Positions 11,253 to 60,207 of a stretch of 64,000 nucleotides of DNA are shown piece by piece. The notes under the pieces are model-generated. The model was not told the origin of the DNA, searched no databases, and worked only from the letters and a program-made list of their open reading frames with translations. How positions within the stretch are numbered: position 1 is the stretch's first letter; the number at the start of each line of letters is the position of its first letter. Source of the DNA: Trachythela sp. YZ-2020 (Eukaryota > Cnidaria > Anthozoa > Malacalcyonacea > Clavulariidae); the NCBI GenBank assembly GCA_016169945.1, contig JADLSH010000110.1, forward strand, positions 310,001 to 374,000. Reading direction: 5' to 3'. Position numbers and translations under genes: made by a program.

Positions 11253-12597
11253 AGTACACTAACTGCCACGGACAATTGGTCAATCAATATAGATAATGGT
11301 CTTCTTAACGGGGTAATTTTTATCGACCTTAAAAAAGCATTTGATACTATTGATCACGCCATTCTCTTACGGAAGTTACAAATGTATGGTGTTGACCAAA
11401 ACGGTATCAAATTCTTTGAATCATATCTAAGTAACCGCAGCCAAAGATGTTGCGTCAATGGTGAGTTATCTGAAGCTGTTAAAATAACCTGTGGGGTACC
11501 ACAATGTAGTAACTTGGGACCTCTATTGTTCTTAATATATATTAACGATCTGCCTAATTGTCTCAACAGAGCCTCTCCAAGAATGTTTGCTGACGACACT
11601 AATATAAGCATCGCAGCAAAATCCGTAACGGAGCTTGAGCTAATAATTAATTCCGAATTGAAAAATCTTCATCAATGGCTACTAACTAATAGACGGAGTC
11701 TAAACGTCTCTAAAACGGAATTTATGATAATCGGGTCTCGTCAACGATTACTCGTACATAATAACGAACACATAAGCGTGGAAATTGACGGAAAGGCTAT
11801 CAAGAGAGTTAACGAAACGAAATCCCTAGGCTTACAAATCGATGAGCACCTTACATGGGCACGGCATGTCGAAAATATTTCCAAAAAGATTGCATCAGCT
11901 ATTGGAGCTCTTAAACGGGTGCGCCAATTTATAGATACAAACACTGCCCTGAAAATTTATGGAGCATTAATACAACCGTATTTTGATTATTGTAGTTCAG
12001 CTTGGGATGGTTTAAATATCACGTTAAATGATAAATTGCAAAAATTGCAAAATAGGGCAGCGAGGGTCATCACCAAATCTCGATATGATGCTAGTTCCAG
12101 CGACTTTTTAGTAAGCTGGGCTGGGATAATCTTTCAACACGCCGGAAAAAGCTTAAAGCTATATTGATGTTTAAAACGATTAACGAATTAACTCCGCATT
12201 ATCTTCATGAATTGTTTGAATCCCGCAGCACAGGATACAATTTGAGAAACTCTGAAAACACTTTATTTGTGCCAAAACCGCGAACGAACTACGGTAAACG
12301 AAGTTTTAGTTATAACGGGGCGGTGCTGTGGAATGAGTTACCTCAAAATGTACGAGCAATATGCTCTCTTAGTCAATTCAAAAGAGAAATTGACAACCTA
12401 TTTTCCATATGATACGGACTCCCGCACGGCAATCTTGTAAATCAGTAAACATGTTGTAGTTTTTAATATGTGTAAAAGTCTAAGTGTAAATTGTCTCTGT
12501 ATCAGTAAATTGTTGTTGTAAAATGTTACGTTATTTTTATACCATACTGTAGATTTTACCGTGTTTAAATAAAGTTTTTTGATTGATTGATTGATTG
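11253..12597 (+). mobile_element. LINE A, 3' part
   Basis: Resumes at STLTATDNW just before motif A (FIDLKKAFDTIDH). It continues through a CGVPQCSNLGPLLF motif B variant and MFADDTN (catalytic motif C) to the C-terminal GYNLRNS..YGKRSFSYNGAVLWNELP block typical of CR1/L2-type LINEs. Coding frames are 11247-12167 and 12164-12412, shifted by one base near 12150. AATAAA at 12567 and a (GATT)n tail end the element. Confidence 0.88.
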
Positions 12598-12599
12598 AC

Positions 12600-12745
12600 C
12601 ATCCCTGATTTAAAGACGGACGAGAGGCGAGATAATTGGGATATACATTCCTCCCGCCGGCATTTTCGCGTGCTCTTAATAACTCCCAAACAAAACCCTT
12701 TTGTGGTACCATAGACATAGTGAGACAGACTTGGAGCAGATCTAG
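12600..12745. repeat. Dispersed repeat, right copy
   Basis: Counterpart of 6560-6690: CCCGCCGGCATTTTCGCGTG, TAATAACTCCCAAAC and GAGACAGACTTGGAGCA. It begins right after the (GATT)n tail of the LINE. Confidence 0.65.
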
Positions 12746-13680
12746 GAGGACGACAGCGAAAAAAATTAACTCTTTGAAATAGATGATTGTTTGAATCTTG
12801 TATTGTGTTAACTATCGTATGAATTTAATACTATACAGTTTCGAAAGGTTAAACTAGAACCGCGGGCTTTTCCATTTTTAACTACTGTTCAATTCCTGCC
12901 AGAGGGCCTAAGTCGCACTTATCGTAAATGGTCCTGGCTAGGTCTAAAAAATGTATATAACCAACACCATCTACTGTTCAACTACCCGTTAAGTAGTTAA
13001 ATTGTAGTTAACTCTAAAATACGCGACTCTGATAAGTTAACTTTTGCACTAAGTATATAAAAACTCCCGCTATGAATTTCAATGACATTGTGTTGATAGC
13101 TGGCGTCCTTGCGTTGGAGCTCCCCAAGCTCCCTACGCAGGCTACGTAATGACATGAATGACGTAGTCTGCTGACGTTTTTAGAAAAGCTAAATTTTTAC
13201 ATCCTGTTAACCCTGTCCACTTTCCTCTGGCTCTGCATACGGCCGTCCTAATCAGTCTACGGAGGATTTAATGAGCCTGCACCTTCATCAAACGTTTTTG
13301 AATGTGGTACTGTTTTATTATTCATGATAGAATGCTAAATATCAAGAATGGATTAAAATTAAATGAGCCGAGGCTGGGGGAAAGTGCCCAGGCGGGCAGC
13401 TAGGCTAAGAGAAACGGGTGCGCGAGGCAGTGGCGGTCACTGGGGGGGGGGGAGGAGTGGCGCTCGCTTTCCCCTTGAATGAGCGCTAAAATTCTCCTGG
13501 CCTTGAGGAAACTTTTTTCGCTTCTCTCTGGCTATTGCTTAATGAGCCTGTGTGTGTTTGCGTTGTTGAAAATAATGTAATGTAATAAAAAAACCCAAAA
13601 AACTTTGAAGAAATAGAAAAATACATTTTCAGTAAAAAGAGATCAAATAGTCAGATAACACGAGTCCCGGATGTAAGTCC
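12746..13680. other. No gene seen
   Basis: AT-rich with no coding signal. A fragment near 13426 (CAGTGGCGGTCACTGGGGG) resembles the left end of the miniature element at 33939-34270. Confidence 0.45.
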
Positions 13681-14396
13681 CGTACGTGAAATCGCGCGCC
13701 CATTGGCTACATTTGAAATCTCCTTAGCAACACTGCCTTAGCAACAAAATTGTTTTTGGACGTGAAAAAATTCAGTAAAAATCACTCCTATGTGCCTTAA
13801 CATTTTAAATACAGTACTGCCTAGAAGTAACTTAACACTGCGGTTTGGTTGCGGTTTGTGCGGTTAGCGTGTGTAGTTTGTGCGGTTAGCGTGTGTAGTT
13901 TGTGCGGTTAGCGGGTGCTGTGCGTGTGGTGAGCGGGTGTGCTGTGTGCGGTAATCACACCACAAACAGAAAAACCACTTCGTGTGACCCGCGGTTAACC
14001 GCGTATTTGTGTTAAGTTACTTCTAGGCAGTACTGTATGTGTTAATATATATTGAGAATAAACCTGCTAAAAACTGATATAATTTATTTGTTTTCCTTTT
14101 TTGTCTATTTAAAGTTGAGCAACCAAGTGAGAAACACCCACCGCCTTAGTTAAATGCCGGTTCCAGTAAGCAGTTTCATTGCTTCACACCAACTCCACAT
14201 CTTTAAACATCAAATTAAAGACAAATGTGCCCACATAGGAATAGTTTTTCGCTGAATTTGGCCGGTTTTATAACATTTTTCTTAATCTAGACAGGCCGTA
14301 AACTTTTTTCAAAAAATAATTTTGTTGTTGCTAAGGCAGCGTTGCTAAGGAGATTTCAAATGTAGCCAATGGGCGCGCGATTTCACATACGTACGT
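13681..14396. mobile_element. Inverted-repeat element with a nested second element
   Basis: Outer arms 13681-13763 and 14309-14396 pair (AAATCGCGCGCCCATTGGC, ...CTCCTTAGCAAC). Between them lies a separate 228-bp element, 13810-14037. No coding capacity. Confidence 0.85.
13810..14037. mobile_element. Nested 228-bp element with perfect 29-bp termini
   Basis: Termini 13810-13838 and 14009-14037 are exact inverses (TACAGTACTGCCTAGAAG...). The interior is a GT/GC-rich minisatellite built on TGTGCGGTTAGCG. Confidence 0.88.
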
Positions 14397-14949
14397 ACAA
14401 GGAGCCCCCATTAGGAAGCTTAAATTTATCATCGGATGCCCCCTCTATTCTTTTATAATCTCTATGTTCACAAGCATATATAGATCGCGCAAAAGACTGG
14501 GCAAAAAGTAAACTCTGGAGAATCGCAAGCAGTGTCAAGAATAGTGTGCTGCCTCGCGCAACAATGCCATTGACAAGGTATTTCATTGAAACTAAACTTT
14601 ATTTTTATTTTTATTCATTGCCCTAACAATGACATTTTCAAATGTTCTTGATAACTAAAGGACTTCTTGCTTTATATTACGTTGATCTAGTTACACTTAT
14701 AATAAACAAAACTTAATATTTAACTATCATTTTTACAGAAATACTCGATAATGACAGATTTTCTTGAAACCTGTCTAACAATAAGCCAGTTTGAAATGAT
14801 GACTCTGCATCCAAGAATGCAACGACCTTTTCGTAGATAAACCCAAATTTCCAACCAATGCAAACGCATGATTCGGATACAGAATCAAAAGTTCAAACTG
14901 GTATATCCACCATGCAAGATATCAAACCTAGTTCAAGGTAATACTGTAA

Positions 14950-15472
14950 AGCCCTGATCAAACGAGGATGAGAGTTGATGAGAGTTACCAAGCGAGAGTT
15001 TGCATGAGAGTTTTGTTTCATTCCCTGGTCAAGCGCGAACAAGAGTTGCATAAGAGTTGACTGAACATTACCACGCGTACAGGTCAAACGTGCAAAAACT
15101 CTCACAGGGTTCGTAAACCTTCATAATTTTAAAAATCCAGGACTTTCCAGGACGTTTTTCTGTCCTTTTCCAGGGGGTTTTCAGGGGTATTTGAAACATG
15201 ACAAGAATACTTTTACCAAGATGTCGACAATTTATTGCAGTTTGAAATTTCAAGACTCTTCCAGGGATTTCCAGGATAAGAAGAATCTAGGACATTCCAG
15301 GATTTCCAGGGGCTGTACGAACCCTGCTCTCATCAACTCTCATCAAAATTTGAAAAAAACTCAGAAGTTTATGAGAGTGCATAAGAGTTGATGAGAGTTG
15401 GCCGTCAAACGCTAGCGAGAGTTGCAACTCTGATTGACTCTCATCAACTTTCATCTTCGTTTGACCGGGGCT
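14950..15472. mobile_element. Inverted-repeat element with GATGAGAGTT repeats
   Basis: Ends AGCCCTGATCAAACGA and TCGTTTGACCGGGGCT are imperfect inverses. The arms consist of repeated (A/G)AGAGTTGATGAGAGTT. A separate element is nested at 15105-15326. Confidence 0.82.
15105..15326. mobile_element. Nested 222-bp element, termini CAGGGTTCGTA
   Basis: Exact 11-bp inverted termini CAGGGTTCGTA/TACGAACCCTG, with CTCTCA directly repeated on both sides (15099-15104, 15327-15332). The CAGGG start is hAT-like, but the duplication is only 6 bp and lies in repetitive sequence. The interior repeats TCCAGGA motifs. Confidence 0.78.
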
Positions 15473-16515
15473 ATATAAAATAGAAGAGAATAACCTTTCA
15501 TTCCCTTCTCTTCTCAAATTTATCGAAGAGAACAGCGCACGACTCTATTCATATATAGCGTTCACTGATAATAAATATTTCGAGCCTCATTATCAATGAG
15601 CCTACTCGATACAATTTATATTTATAACCTACGACATTAAATTACCTTGGAATATTTCTACCTATCTGTACAAAACTTTATGAATATTTATAGTTCTATA
15701 CAGGCTCTATATATATATAAACCGGATGCAGAGCAATGCAGCCGTTCTATTAACCTAAATCTCTTTTCCACTCGTTGCATGAGCAAACTCGCTAGCTCGC
15801 TCACACGAACCAATCAAAATGCTACAATCAATTCAAAGTTTGTTTTAATAAAATGCAGACGCCAGCAGCGAATTTGCGAGATGGTTTTGCGATCACTCGT
15901 GGAAAAGAGCCTTTAAAATGCTTATACCAATCTTGCATAACTTAAACATCGAATATTTATATGATAGACTTTATAATATAAAATTAAAATAATTGTATAC
16001 AGGCATTGCATGTATAGAGAGATAACTTGCGAACAAGGCTCCAAAAGCAAAGCTTTCATACAACCGACTCGGGTAATGAAAGATAAACTTGTTTGTAGTA
16101 TACTTTACGTGGAAAATTGAACAAAACGTTGACTATAGTGCACAAAGTAACATCTCCATATAAAACGTACAGAAAGCATGTAGTACATAGTATAATCTCT
16201 TATTATCGGGGATTTCACATATCTGTAAATGTTTGGAACATTTTAAGAATGCAACTTGAAAAGTCATGCTAAACATTCAATAACAAGGACTCGTCAGATG
16301 CTAAAGTTTCCATGTAAACAATAAAAGTCAATGACAGACCTGGAAGTGTTGAATGTTCCGTCGATTTCTGAACTCGCCTTTTCCAAACGTTTCTCAAAGG
16401 TGCATGAAACAATGGAATATTTGATCGCACTTTATGCCACTATGTTTACATGTATATTTGTCGTATATTATAAAGTACGTGTGAAAAATTGGAAATACTC
16501 CTCAATTATGTTGCC
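15473..16515. other. No gene seen
   Basis: AT-rich with frequent stops in all frames. No recognised domain or clear element ends. Confidence 0.4.
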
Positions 16516-16820
16516 AAAGGCCATGTTTAGACGAGGCAATTTTTGTTGCAACCTTGCAGCGCAATTTCGGACAAAGAGCGATTTTACGAGTAGATTAAAT
16601 AACAGTCAATCAGTGAGCATGGACTGCTTCTCACTTTTCTGATATTAATTTTTCATTCTCATTCATCATTTCTTTCATGCCTTCATGGTATGTTAAGATG
16701 AGCAAAAGGTCGACGGAGTAAAATACGGGGCAAATTCTCAATTTTACTGTGAATATAGGATTTGCACAACATTACTCTGGGTCAGGAATTGTGCGTTGCA
16801 AGTTGCAGTGAAATGGCAAA
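16516..16820. repeat. Degenerate inverted-repeat element
   Basis: AAAGGCCATGTTTAGACGAGG..GTTGCAACCTTGCAGCGCAATT at the left pairs imperfectly with GAATTGTGCGTTGCAAGTTGCAGTG..CAAAGG at the right. The 103-codon frame overlapping it (16331-16642) shows no domain. Confidence 0.45.
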
Positions 16821-17655
16821 GGATGCTCAGATTCCCAGGAGTCTTTTCCAAGCGCTGAGCTTTTTTCTTTTCCAAGTCTGGCCAGTGTGATGGTACGTTT
16901 CTAGTATATCATGCATATTCTCAACGACAATGCATTTGGTTTTTAGCTTGTGCCAAATAAAGTATAACCTATTGGATTAGTGTTGCTTAAAATGCTCCAA
17001 TCATTACAAACATGTACAAATGCATCATGTTTTCCTCGCTCTGACGTACGTAATCTGTGGCAGCTAATATGAAAAGATGCGTGTATTTGGTACAAGAAAC
17101 AATTGACCACATGCTTTATTTTAATGAATAACTTACGGCCGTCATCTTTTCATTATTAATTATATGAAATATAATGTAGTAAACAAAACCAAAACTCTAA
17201 ATACACACGTCTGATATGGAGTGAATGAAAAACGAAACAATGAAGCCAACGGCGTTTTGAAATCCCTTCAATATTCTTCAATTTCCTATCAAGAATGGAT
17301 CAATTTCCATCTTATCTATCTTCAACTACATACTCTATATTTTGGAACCTCGCGGCAAAACTATACGAACATTGAATATATACTTGATCGTCTTCTGAAC
17401 GGCAAACAACTCACTTGTTATCGTCATTAACTTGATCAACATTTTCAACAGTCGTGAATAAGCGAATTCCCATCTTCGTTTTTACCACATTTGGTTTGCC
17501 TTGACGCCTTCCAAGTAAGTTTCGTACCACCAAATTTTTTCAAGAGATTTCCAGGCCCGGTTGGAGCCGGCAAACTGCTTTAAGCCGCAAGGCGTCAAGT
17601 CTAAACTTTGTTCTACGTTGACCTTTGCAACTTAGCCTTGGAAACTTCGAAACGA
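16821..17655. other. No gene seen, downstream of DDX3
   Basis: Sequence beyond the DDX3 3' end. Short frames only. Confidence 0.4.
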
Positions 17656-17661
17656 TTTATT
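17656..17661 (-). terminator. Candidate DDX3 polyadenylation signal
   Basis: AATAAA on the minus strand about 165 nt after the stop codon. Position and motif fit a cleavage signal. No transcript evidence is available. Confidence 0.4.
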
Positions 17662-17824
17662 CCACATTTCCACCGCCATTATTATTTATGTTATTAAACG
17701 CTTAGAACAAGCAGAAGTCCTTCATAACCACAAGGTACAGGTTACCAAGATTCAAACATAACTGAACATAACCCAAGTTAAACTGAATAATAAATGCTAA
17801 AGATGAAACGTTACATAATACTTG

Positions 17825-54869
<37,045 letters not shown>

Positions 54870-55154
54870 AACTGTAAAGATATTATTGTGAGAAAAAAAC
54901 GATTGTCGCTCCTCGTTGTTTAAACAAGTGAAAAGTGAAAATTCATTCACGGTGAGCCTTCGAGCAGCGCTGACGTCACCTGCCTGGCATGCGCTAAATT
55001 CACTGATCCCAAAACTGTGCCTAGATCACTGGATAGTGCATCTGCCATGCATACTAAGCTTGCGTGTATATAATAAAGTTTTCTTCAGTTTAACTCATGT
55101 GTATTCTACCAGAAATCACAATATCCGCGGTCCCTGCTGACAAATGTACTGTGG
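54870..55154 (-). promoter_or_regulatory. DDX3 5' flank / presumed promoter side
   Basis: Sequence directly upstream of the DDX3 start codon. I see no upstream coding exon and no clear TATA box at a convincing distance. The transcription start and any non-coding first exon cannot be placed. A 13-bp minisatellite begins at its upstream edge. Confidence 0.35.
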
Positions 55155-55384
55155 ACTGTGGTCAGTGACTGTGGTCAGTGACTGTGGTCAGTGACTGTGG
55201 TCAGTGACTGTGGTCAGTGACTGTGGTCAATGACTGTGGTCAGTGACTGTGGTCAGTGACTGTGGTCAGTGACTGTGGTCAGTGACTGTGGTCAGTGACT
55301 GTGGTCAGTGACTGTGGTCAGTGACTGTGGTCAGTGACTGTGGTCAGTGACTGTGGTCAGTGACTGTGGTCAGTGACTGTGGTC
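55155..55384. repeat. 13-bp minisatellite (ACTGTGGTCAGTG)n
   Basis: About 17.7 near-identical head-to-tail copies of ACTGTGGTCAGTG. One unit carries a G-to-A change (CAATG). The array starts 286 bp upstream of the DDX3 start codon. CAGTGACTG inside each junction is partly palindromic. Confidence 0.97.
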
Positions 55385-55640
55385 TTGCTGACATGTTAGA
55401 AGAGGCACTTAAACTGGTTATTGTTGGAAACAAAAATATATCGTCTCAATAGTCCAATAGACAATTTTCAATTCCCATCGCAAGCTTTGCAGGTCGCAGT
55501 GGGATGTCATGCAAACGAGTGCAATTCAGTTTTGCGACGTGCACTGCGGCTATATTTGTCGTTTTGATTACGGAAATATTTTTTTCTGTTGCCGACGCTA
55601 GTTTGTTTCGCGATTGGTTGATTTCTCAGAATATTGCAGT

Positions 55641-55901
55641 CAGGGCCTTTTTTAACGGATAGGCTGGGGGGGCAAGTGCCCCCCCCCCCCCCAGTCCCCA
55701 TGTTGGCCACCCCAGTAAGTTATGGTATTCTCACAACAAAACCTGGCTCCATTTAGATGGGATATACAAAAATTTTCTGGGGGATGACCCCCAGACCCCT
55801 CTTCAGCTTCCCACACCTGTAATACACCACCTACTTGTTACGTCCCCTTACTCCCCTTTCGATTATGGCCCCCCACTAACGATTTCTTAAAAAAGGCCCT
55901 G
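55641..55901. mobile_element. hAT-type miniature element, 261 bp, termini CAGGGCCTTTTTTAA
   Basis: Inverted ends CAGGGCCTTTTTTAA on both sides and the exact 8-bp duplication ATTGCAGT (55633-55640, 55902-55909). G7 and C14 runs inside. Located 0.8 kb upstream of the DDX3 start codon. Confidence 0.92.
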
Positions 55902-56081
55902 ATTGCAGTGGATGTGTTAGATGCAGCCACGTACTTTCTCTGCGACCCTGCCAACTCGCAATGCAATATCTTAATTGCGGCTATAGGGTTTAACAGCAGG
56001 CAATATTTCTGATTACACGAAGTAATGTATATGCCATGATCCTGATTATAATTTATAAATGATGAAGGGTTTACAATGGTG

Positions 56082-56230
56082 TGCGAATCCGATCCGATCG
56101 GATTTCGTTCGGATTCGGAGGGTAAATAAAAATTTCGGATCGGATCGGAAAACTTGTCCCACCAGTCGGATCGGTTCGGATATGATCGGACTAGGAAACG
56201 TGTATGGCAGTCGAATCCTATCGGATTTTG
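56082..56230. repeat. CGGATCGGAT-rich repeat
   Basis: Dense direct and inverted copies of (T)CGGATCGGAT and ATCCGATC words. GATCCGATCGGATC-type palindromes make it foldable. Unclassified. Confidence 0.6.
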
Positions 56231-56237
56231 ATTGACG

Positions 56238-56558
56238 AACATGAATTTCTGTGAAATTGACGCGTGTCCGGTGTTTCACGACAGCCTGACAAAGTATTTA
56301 TCACATGACTTAGAGATGATACAAAAAAGAGCCATGAGAATCATCTTCCCTTGGGTATCACACAACGACGCCTTATCCACTACAGGTCTTCAAACTCTGA
56401 ATGACAGAAGACAAGAACTGACAGAAAAACTGTTCAAAGATATTGTTACTAACAATGATCATAAATTACACAGCCTACTTCCTCTAGTTGGCATAGAAAC
56501 AATATTGCGGAGGCTGAAGAGATATTTGGACGATACTAGTTTTAACCGCAATTTTTAA
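56238..56558 (+). pseudogene. LINE C-type C-terminal fragment
   Basis: One open frame reading CPVFHDSLTKYLSHDLEMIQ, KRAMRIIFPWVSHNDALS, RRQELTEKLFKDIVTNNDHK and LHSLLP. It is clearly related to LINE C (CPVFHNSLTNYLSDDLEMIQ at 36260-36350) but on the opposite strand. 5'-truncated, as usual for LINE copies. Confidence 0.83.
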
Positions 56559-57119
56559 TAATTTCTAATTTTACAGTGTGTATATAAAAGGGAACTTTAG
56601 GATTTTTATATATATTTTAAACTCATGTTATTAAGCAAACCTTTCTTGGCTGAAACTCGAGCTAGAGATTTCAAGATAAAAAGAGTTTGACTTGTATAAA
56701 ATAATAACTAAACAGTTTGAAATGTTTCGAGAAACCTCTATTACTGTCGTTGCTATGGTAGCAGTGACGTTTCAAGATGTTTCAAGAGTTTAAAGTAGTT
56801 TAACAAGGGACCGCGGAGCAGGGGGGCACTGATGATTAATTTGTCATACAAATTGTGATTTCTAGTAGACTATGCGTAATTAAACATGTTAGCATTTTTC
56901 ACATCCATAAGATCAAAAACATGTAAACTAAAGAAAACATTATATACGCCAGCTATGTTAACTATAAAGGGCTCAGTTTGTTAACGATCAGATGTTACTT
57001 GTTCCAAATATGGATTGGAAGGCTACTAGAATAAGCTACAAAACGCAGATAGATCTTTTCCAAACGTAGTCTAGATAGACTAGTCTCGAAGACGAACCAT
57101 TTTATGATCACTTCGTGAT

Positions 57120-57620
57120 TCATTGCGTTCTGGGATCGCATCCAGAAAAGAGCGTTGAGGTGTACTCTACCGCCCTGGAGTTAGCTAACATACAATCCAT
57201 TGACGATCATCACGAAGCCCTCACCAACAAATTATTCCAGAACATAAAGGAATTGAAAGTCCCGATAGCAAGCTGAAACACCTGCTACGGGAAAGACATG
57301 AATCTAAAACTTATGACCTGCGGGTACAATACCCCTTAGTATAGTACTGCGGGTACAATAACTAAAACTAAACGTTTTTCTAACTCATTTATAATTGCTG
57401 GTAGCAAGGCATATAATCAATTAAATAAGAAATGTACATTTTAGGTTGGCGAAACTTTTAAACGTTTTTTATAAGGAAATTTTGTAAATATAATAATTTA
57501 CGGGTATTTTAAGATTAGTAGAACCTTTAAGATCTTAGAGTAAATTACCTATGTAATAAGTCACGCAATTCAGTTCCTACTGCCATGTGATCTTCATTTT
57601 AATAAATCAATCAATCAATC
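57120..57620 (+). pseudogene. Second LINE C-type 3' end, decayed
   Basis: Frames around 57135-57420 read WDRIQKRALRC, then NIQSIDDHHEALTNKLFQNI-like text and, shifted, TKTKRFSNSFIIAG. The order matches the LINE C tail. Ends with AATAAA and (TCAA)n at 57600-57620. Confidence 0.7.
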
Positions 57621-57689
57621 AGCTACAGAGTCCGGCTGTCGAGCTCTAACCACAAGTTCATGTATATATAGGATGGTACTGCCATGTTA

Positions 57690-58105
57690 GGTTATAGGTA
57701 AATATCAAATTTGTTGGCATCTCACTCGATTGAATAATAGTTGAAGGGTTTTTGTAGATGGAAATTATCGAGTGTAAATTATATACATTTATTAGATCTA
57801 ACCAGGAACAGCTGCGAAAAATGCAACTATAGGTCCCTAGCAGGAATTAAAGCTGCGGCCCTGCGTTTCCGTGGTTAGAGCTCGACAGCTGGACTCTGTA
57901 ACTCAGTTGGTTAGAGCGCTGCACCAGAATCGCAGGGCCGCAGATTCAATTCCTGCCAGGGACCTATAGTTGCATTTTTCGCAGCTGTTCCTCATTAGGT
58001 CTCATAAATGTATATAATTTACACTCGATAATTTCCATCTACAAAAACCCTTCAACTATTATTCAATCGAGTGAGATGCCAACAAAATTTGATATTTATA
58101 TATTT
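57690..58105. mobile_element. tRNA-SINE-related inverted repeat, arms of about 180 bp
   Basis: Left arm 57690-57870 and right arm 57930-58105 pair, including CAGCTGCGAAAAATGCAACT and ATAGTTGAAGGGTTTTTGTA. The right half contains a tRNA-like promoter: TAACTCAGTTGGTTAGAGC (A box) and GATTCAATTCC (B box). Two SINE copies in opposite orientation, or a SINE that became a foldback, would explain it. Confidence 0.75.
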
Positions 58106-60207
58106 TATATTTCGAATTATATACATCCAGTTTGCCTTTGGCAAAATAAGTAGTTATAATTTAATCTCATATACCAGTACGCACTTAAGGAATTCTTGCA
58201 GGGAAGGATTAAGGGTTGTATGCATGCATGTTCCATTTTTCACCCGCGAAGGTTCACTACATTATCGAGCGGGCTGCGTTATCTAAATCTATATGCAGTT
58301 TGGGTATGTATTGACGAAACCTGATTTAGCGAATGGTATTATGGGTGATTGCATACTGGAGGGTTGAATGCTTCAAGGGAGGAAAACACCCTCTATATCC
58401 ATAGCAACGCAAAGTGTTTTCAGGATGCATTTTTGCAATTAAAAAGCCGAAGGCAAATTATGCTAATTCTACCTGTCGTATATTAGCTTCCAAACAAGTG
58501 GTATAGTTAACGCAGTAATAACTTATTGCACAAATGGATGTAATCACAATATATTGCACAGTCACTGCTACTGAAACCCAACTTTGGATCTTAGACATGA
58601 CACCCGGACTCATACCGCAATGCTTTTACCACGCTTTAGCTTCACCGGAGTGTAATTGTGAGGCTGGAGGATGAAGAGAAGCACTTTCAAATATTGCACT
58701 GTTTAGTTGAGGCTAATATTAAATGAAATGTAATCGTGACAGATTAAAATATCCTGTGTAAAAGAAATCGCAGGCTATATCATCTTCAAAAGCATGCAGA
58801 GCATAATTTATAGATAGTTGAAAATACTTCTTTAAATGAATTATACGTTTATGGTACTAGAATTTAGGCCGCGTAATAAAGTAGATACTCAATAACATGC
58901 AGTGTTTAACATGCAGTGCAGTTTAAGACATCTACCCGATCGTGCCAAGCTTAAAAAAATATTCCTAAAATTTTCATGCAGTTCACCAGTACTGCACTGA
59001 AGAAATGTAGAGCTACTCAATGTCCCATTCCTATTAACATGCTGCTAAATTTAGATTTTACTCCGCCTTTTAGCTCATTTTGTGCACAGAGTGATAAAAA
59101 CGGGAAAAGGTGACTTAGTTAAAAAGAGCGTTATGATATTCCCATAACAAAATATTCCTTTTATACAAAAAGCCCAGTCCGTTTAGCTGGGATATATCAA
59201 AAACTGTTGCTGAAAATGCAGGAAACCAAGCCCCAGAGACAGAAGAATACGAAAATTTTCTGAGAGAGAACCCCCAGTTCCCCTACAGGTTGGCACACTT
59301 TCAATTTGCCATCTTTTTGTTATATCCCTTTTCGTTGATGCCTCCATGCACCCCACTGACGAATTCTTAAAAGGCCCTCACGTGACGGAAAATGCAAAAT
59401 TTTGTGTTGCCTTATCTATTTAATTGACCCCGTCTTCTTGCAATTTTGTGCAATTGACCATGTCCTCGTGAATATACAAGCACTATACTCAAACATGCAG
59501 TGATCGAGACACGAATACAAAGTAAAAGTGGTTATTTTAAAGTGTGGTTCTATATCTTTCGTTCGGATTGAAAAATACAGAGTTGCCAGATCAGTAATCG
59601 TTATTTGTTAGAGTGTTGTTAAACAGTTTACTACAACACCAACTTTCGGCAAGTGGGGTGTCAATTGCATGGCCTTTGCCGTTTAATTGAACTATTTGCT
59701 TTAAAGAGTTGGGAAATTCGTTGAACAGTTATTCAGTAGACAGTAATATTTCGTAGCGACATTTTAAGAAGAGACCGTTACAAAGAAAGTAAGTGGCTTC
59801 AGTAATCAGTATAGTACAAATAATTAAATATATCGATAAACAGGTACCGAATGTTGGACATAACGCTTGAGGCCATTCATCTCAATATTGCAAAGTTAAC
59901 GTACATTGACAAACAAACTTCGTGACCCCCTCTTCCCCAGTTCCATGTTTTGAACATCCCCGAAACAACTCGGGTAATTTACCATGACACATGCTCAGCA
60001 TTGAGTTGGGGAAGTGGGAGCAACTTGATTTAAAGGAATTTATCTCAAGGCGTATATGAATTTTGTATAGAAGGAAAGGCTGTCTCAACCAGTTATGCCC
60101 AAGACTGTAAATGCAGGTGTATTAATTGCTAATATAAATGCTAGCGGTAGGCTGAATTGCGTACTAGAATTAAAAAAGTTATCGAAAAGGGCATGGCTAT
60201 ATAATAC
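58106..60207. other. Intergenic, one decayed repeat
   Basis: No gene seen. 59180-59385 is a decayed relative of the hAT-type element at 55641-55901: shared GCTGGGATATA.AAAA, CCCCCAG.CCCC, GCACCCCACTGACGA and CTTAAAAGGCCCT in the same order. Confidence 0.5.

Noticed and set aside
55155..55384. CRISPR-like array
   Set aside because: Units are contiguous 13-mers with no spacers, in a eukaryotic genome: a minisatellite.
57890..57960. Genuine tRNA gene
   Set aside because: A and B boxes are present but acceptor and anticodon stems do not close, and the sequence lies in a repeated foldback; a tRNA-derived SINE fits better.
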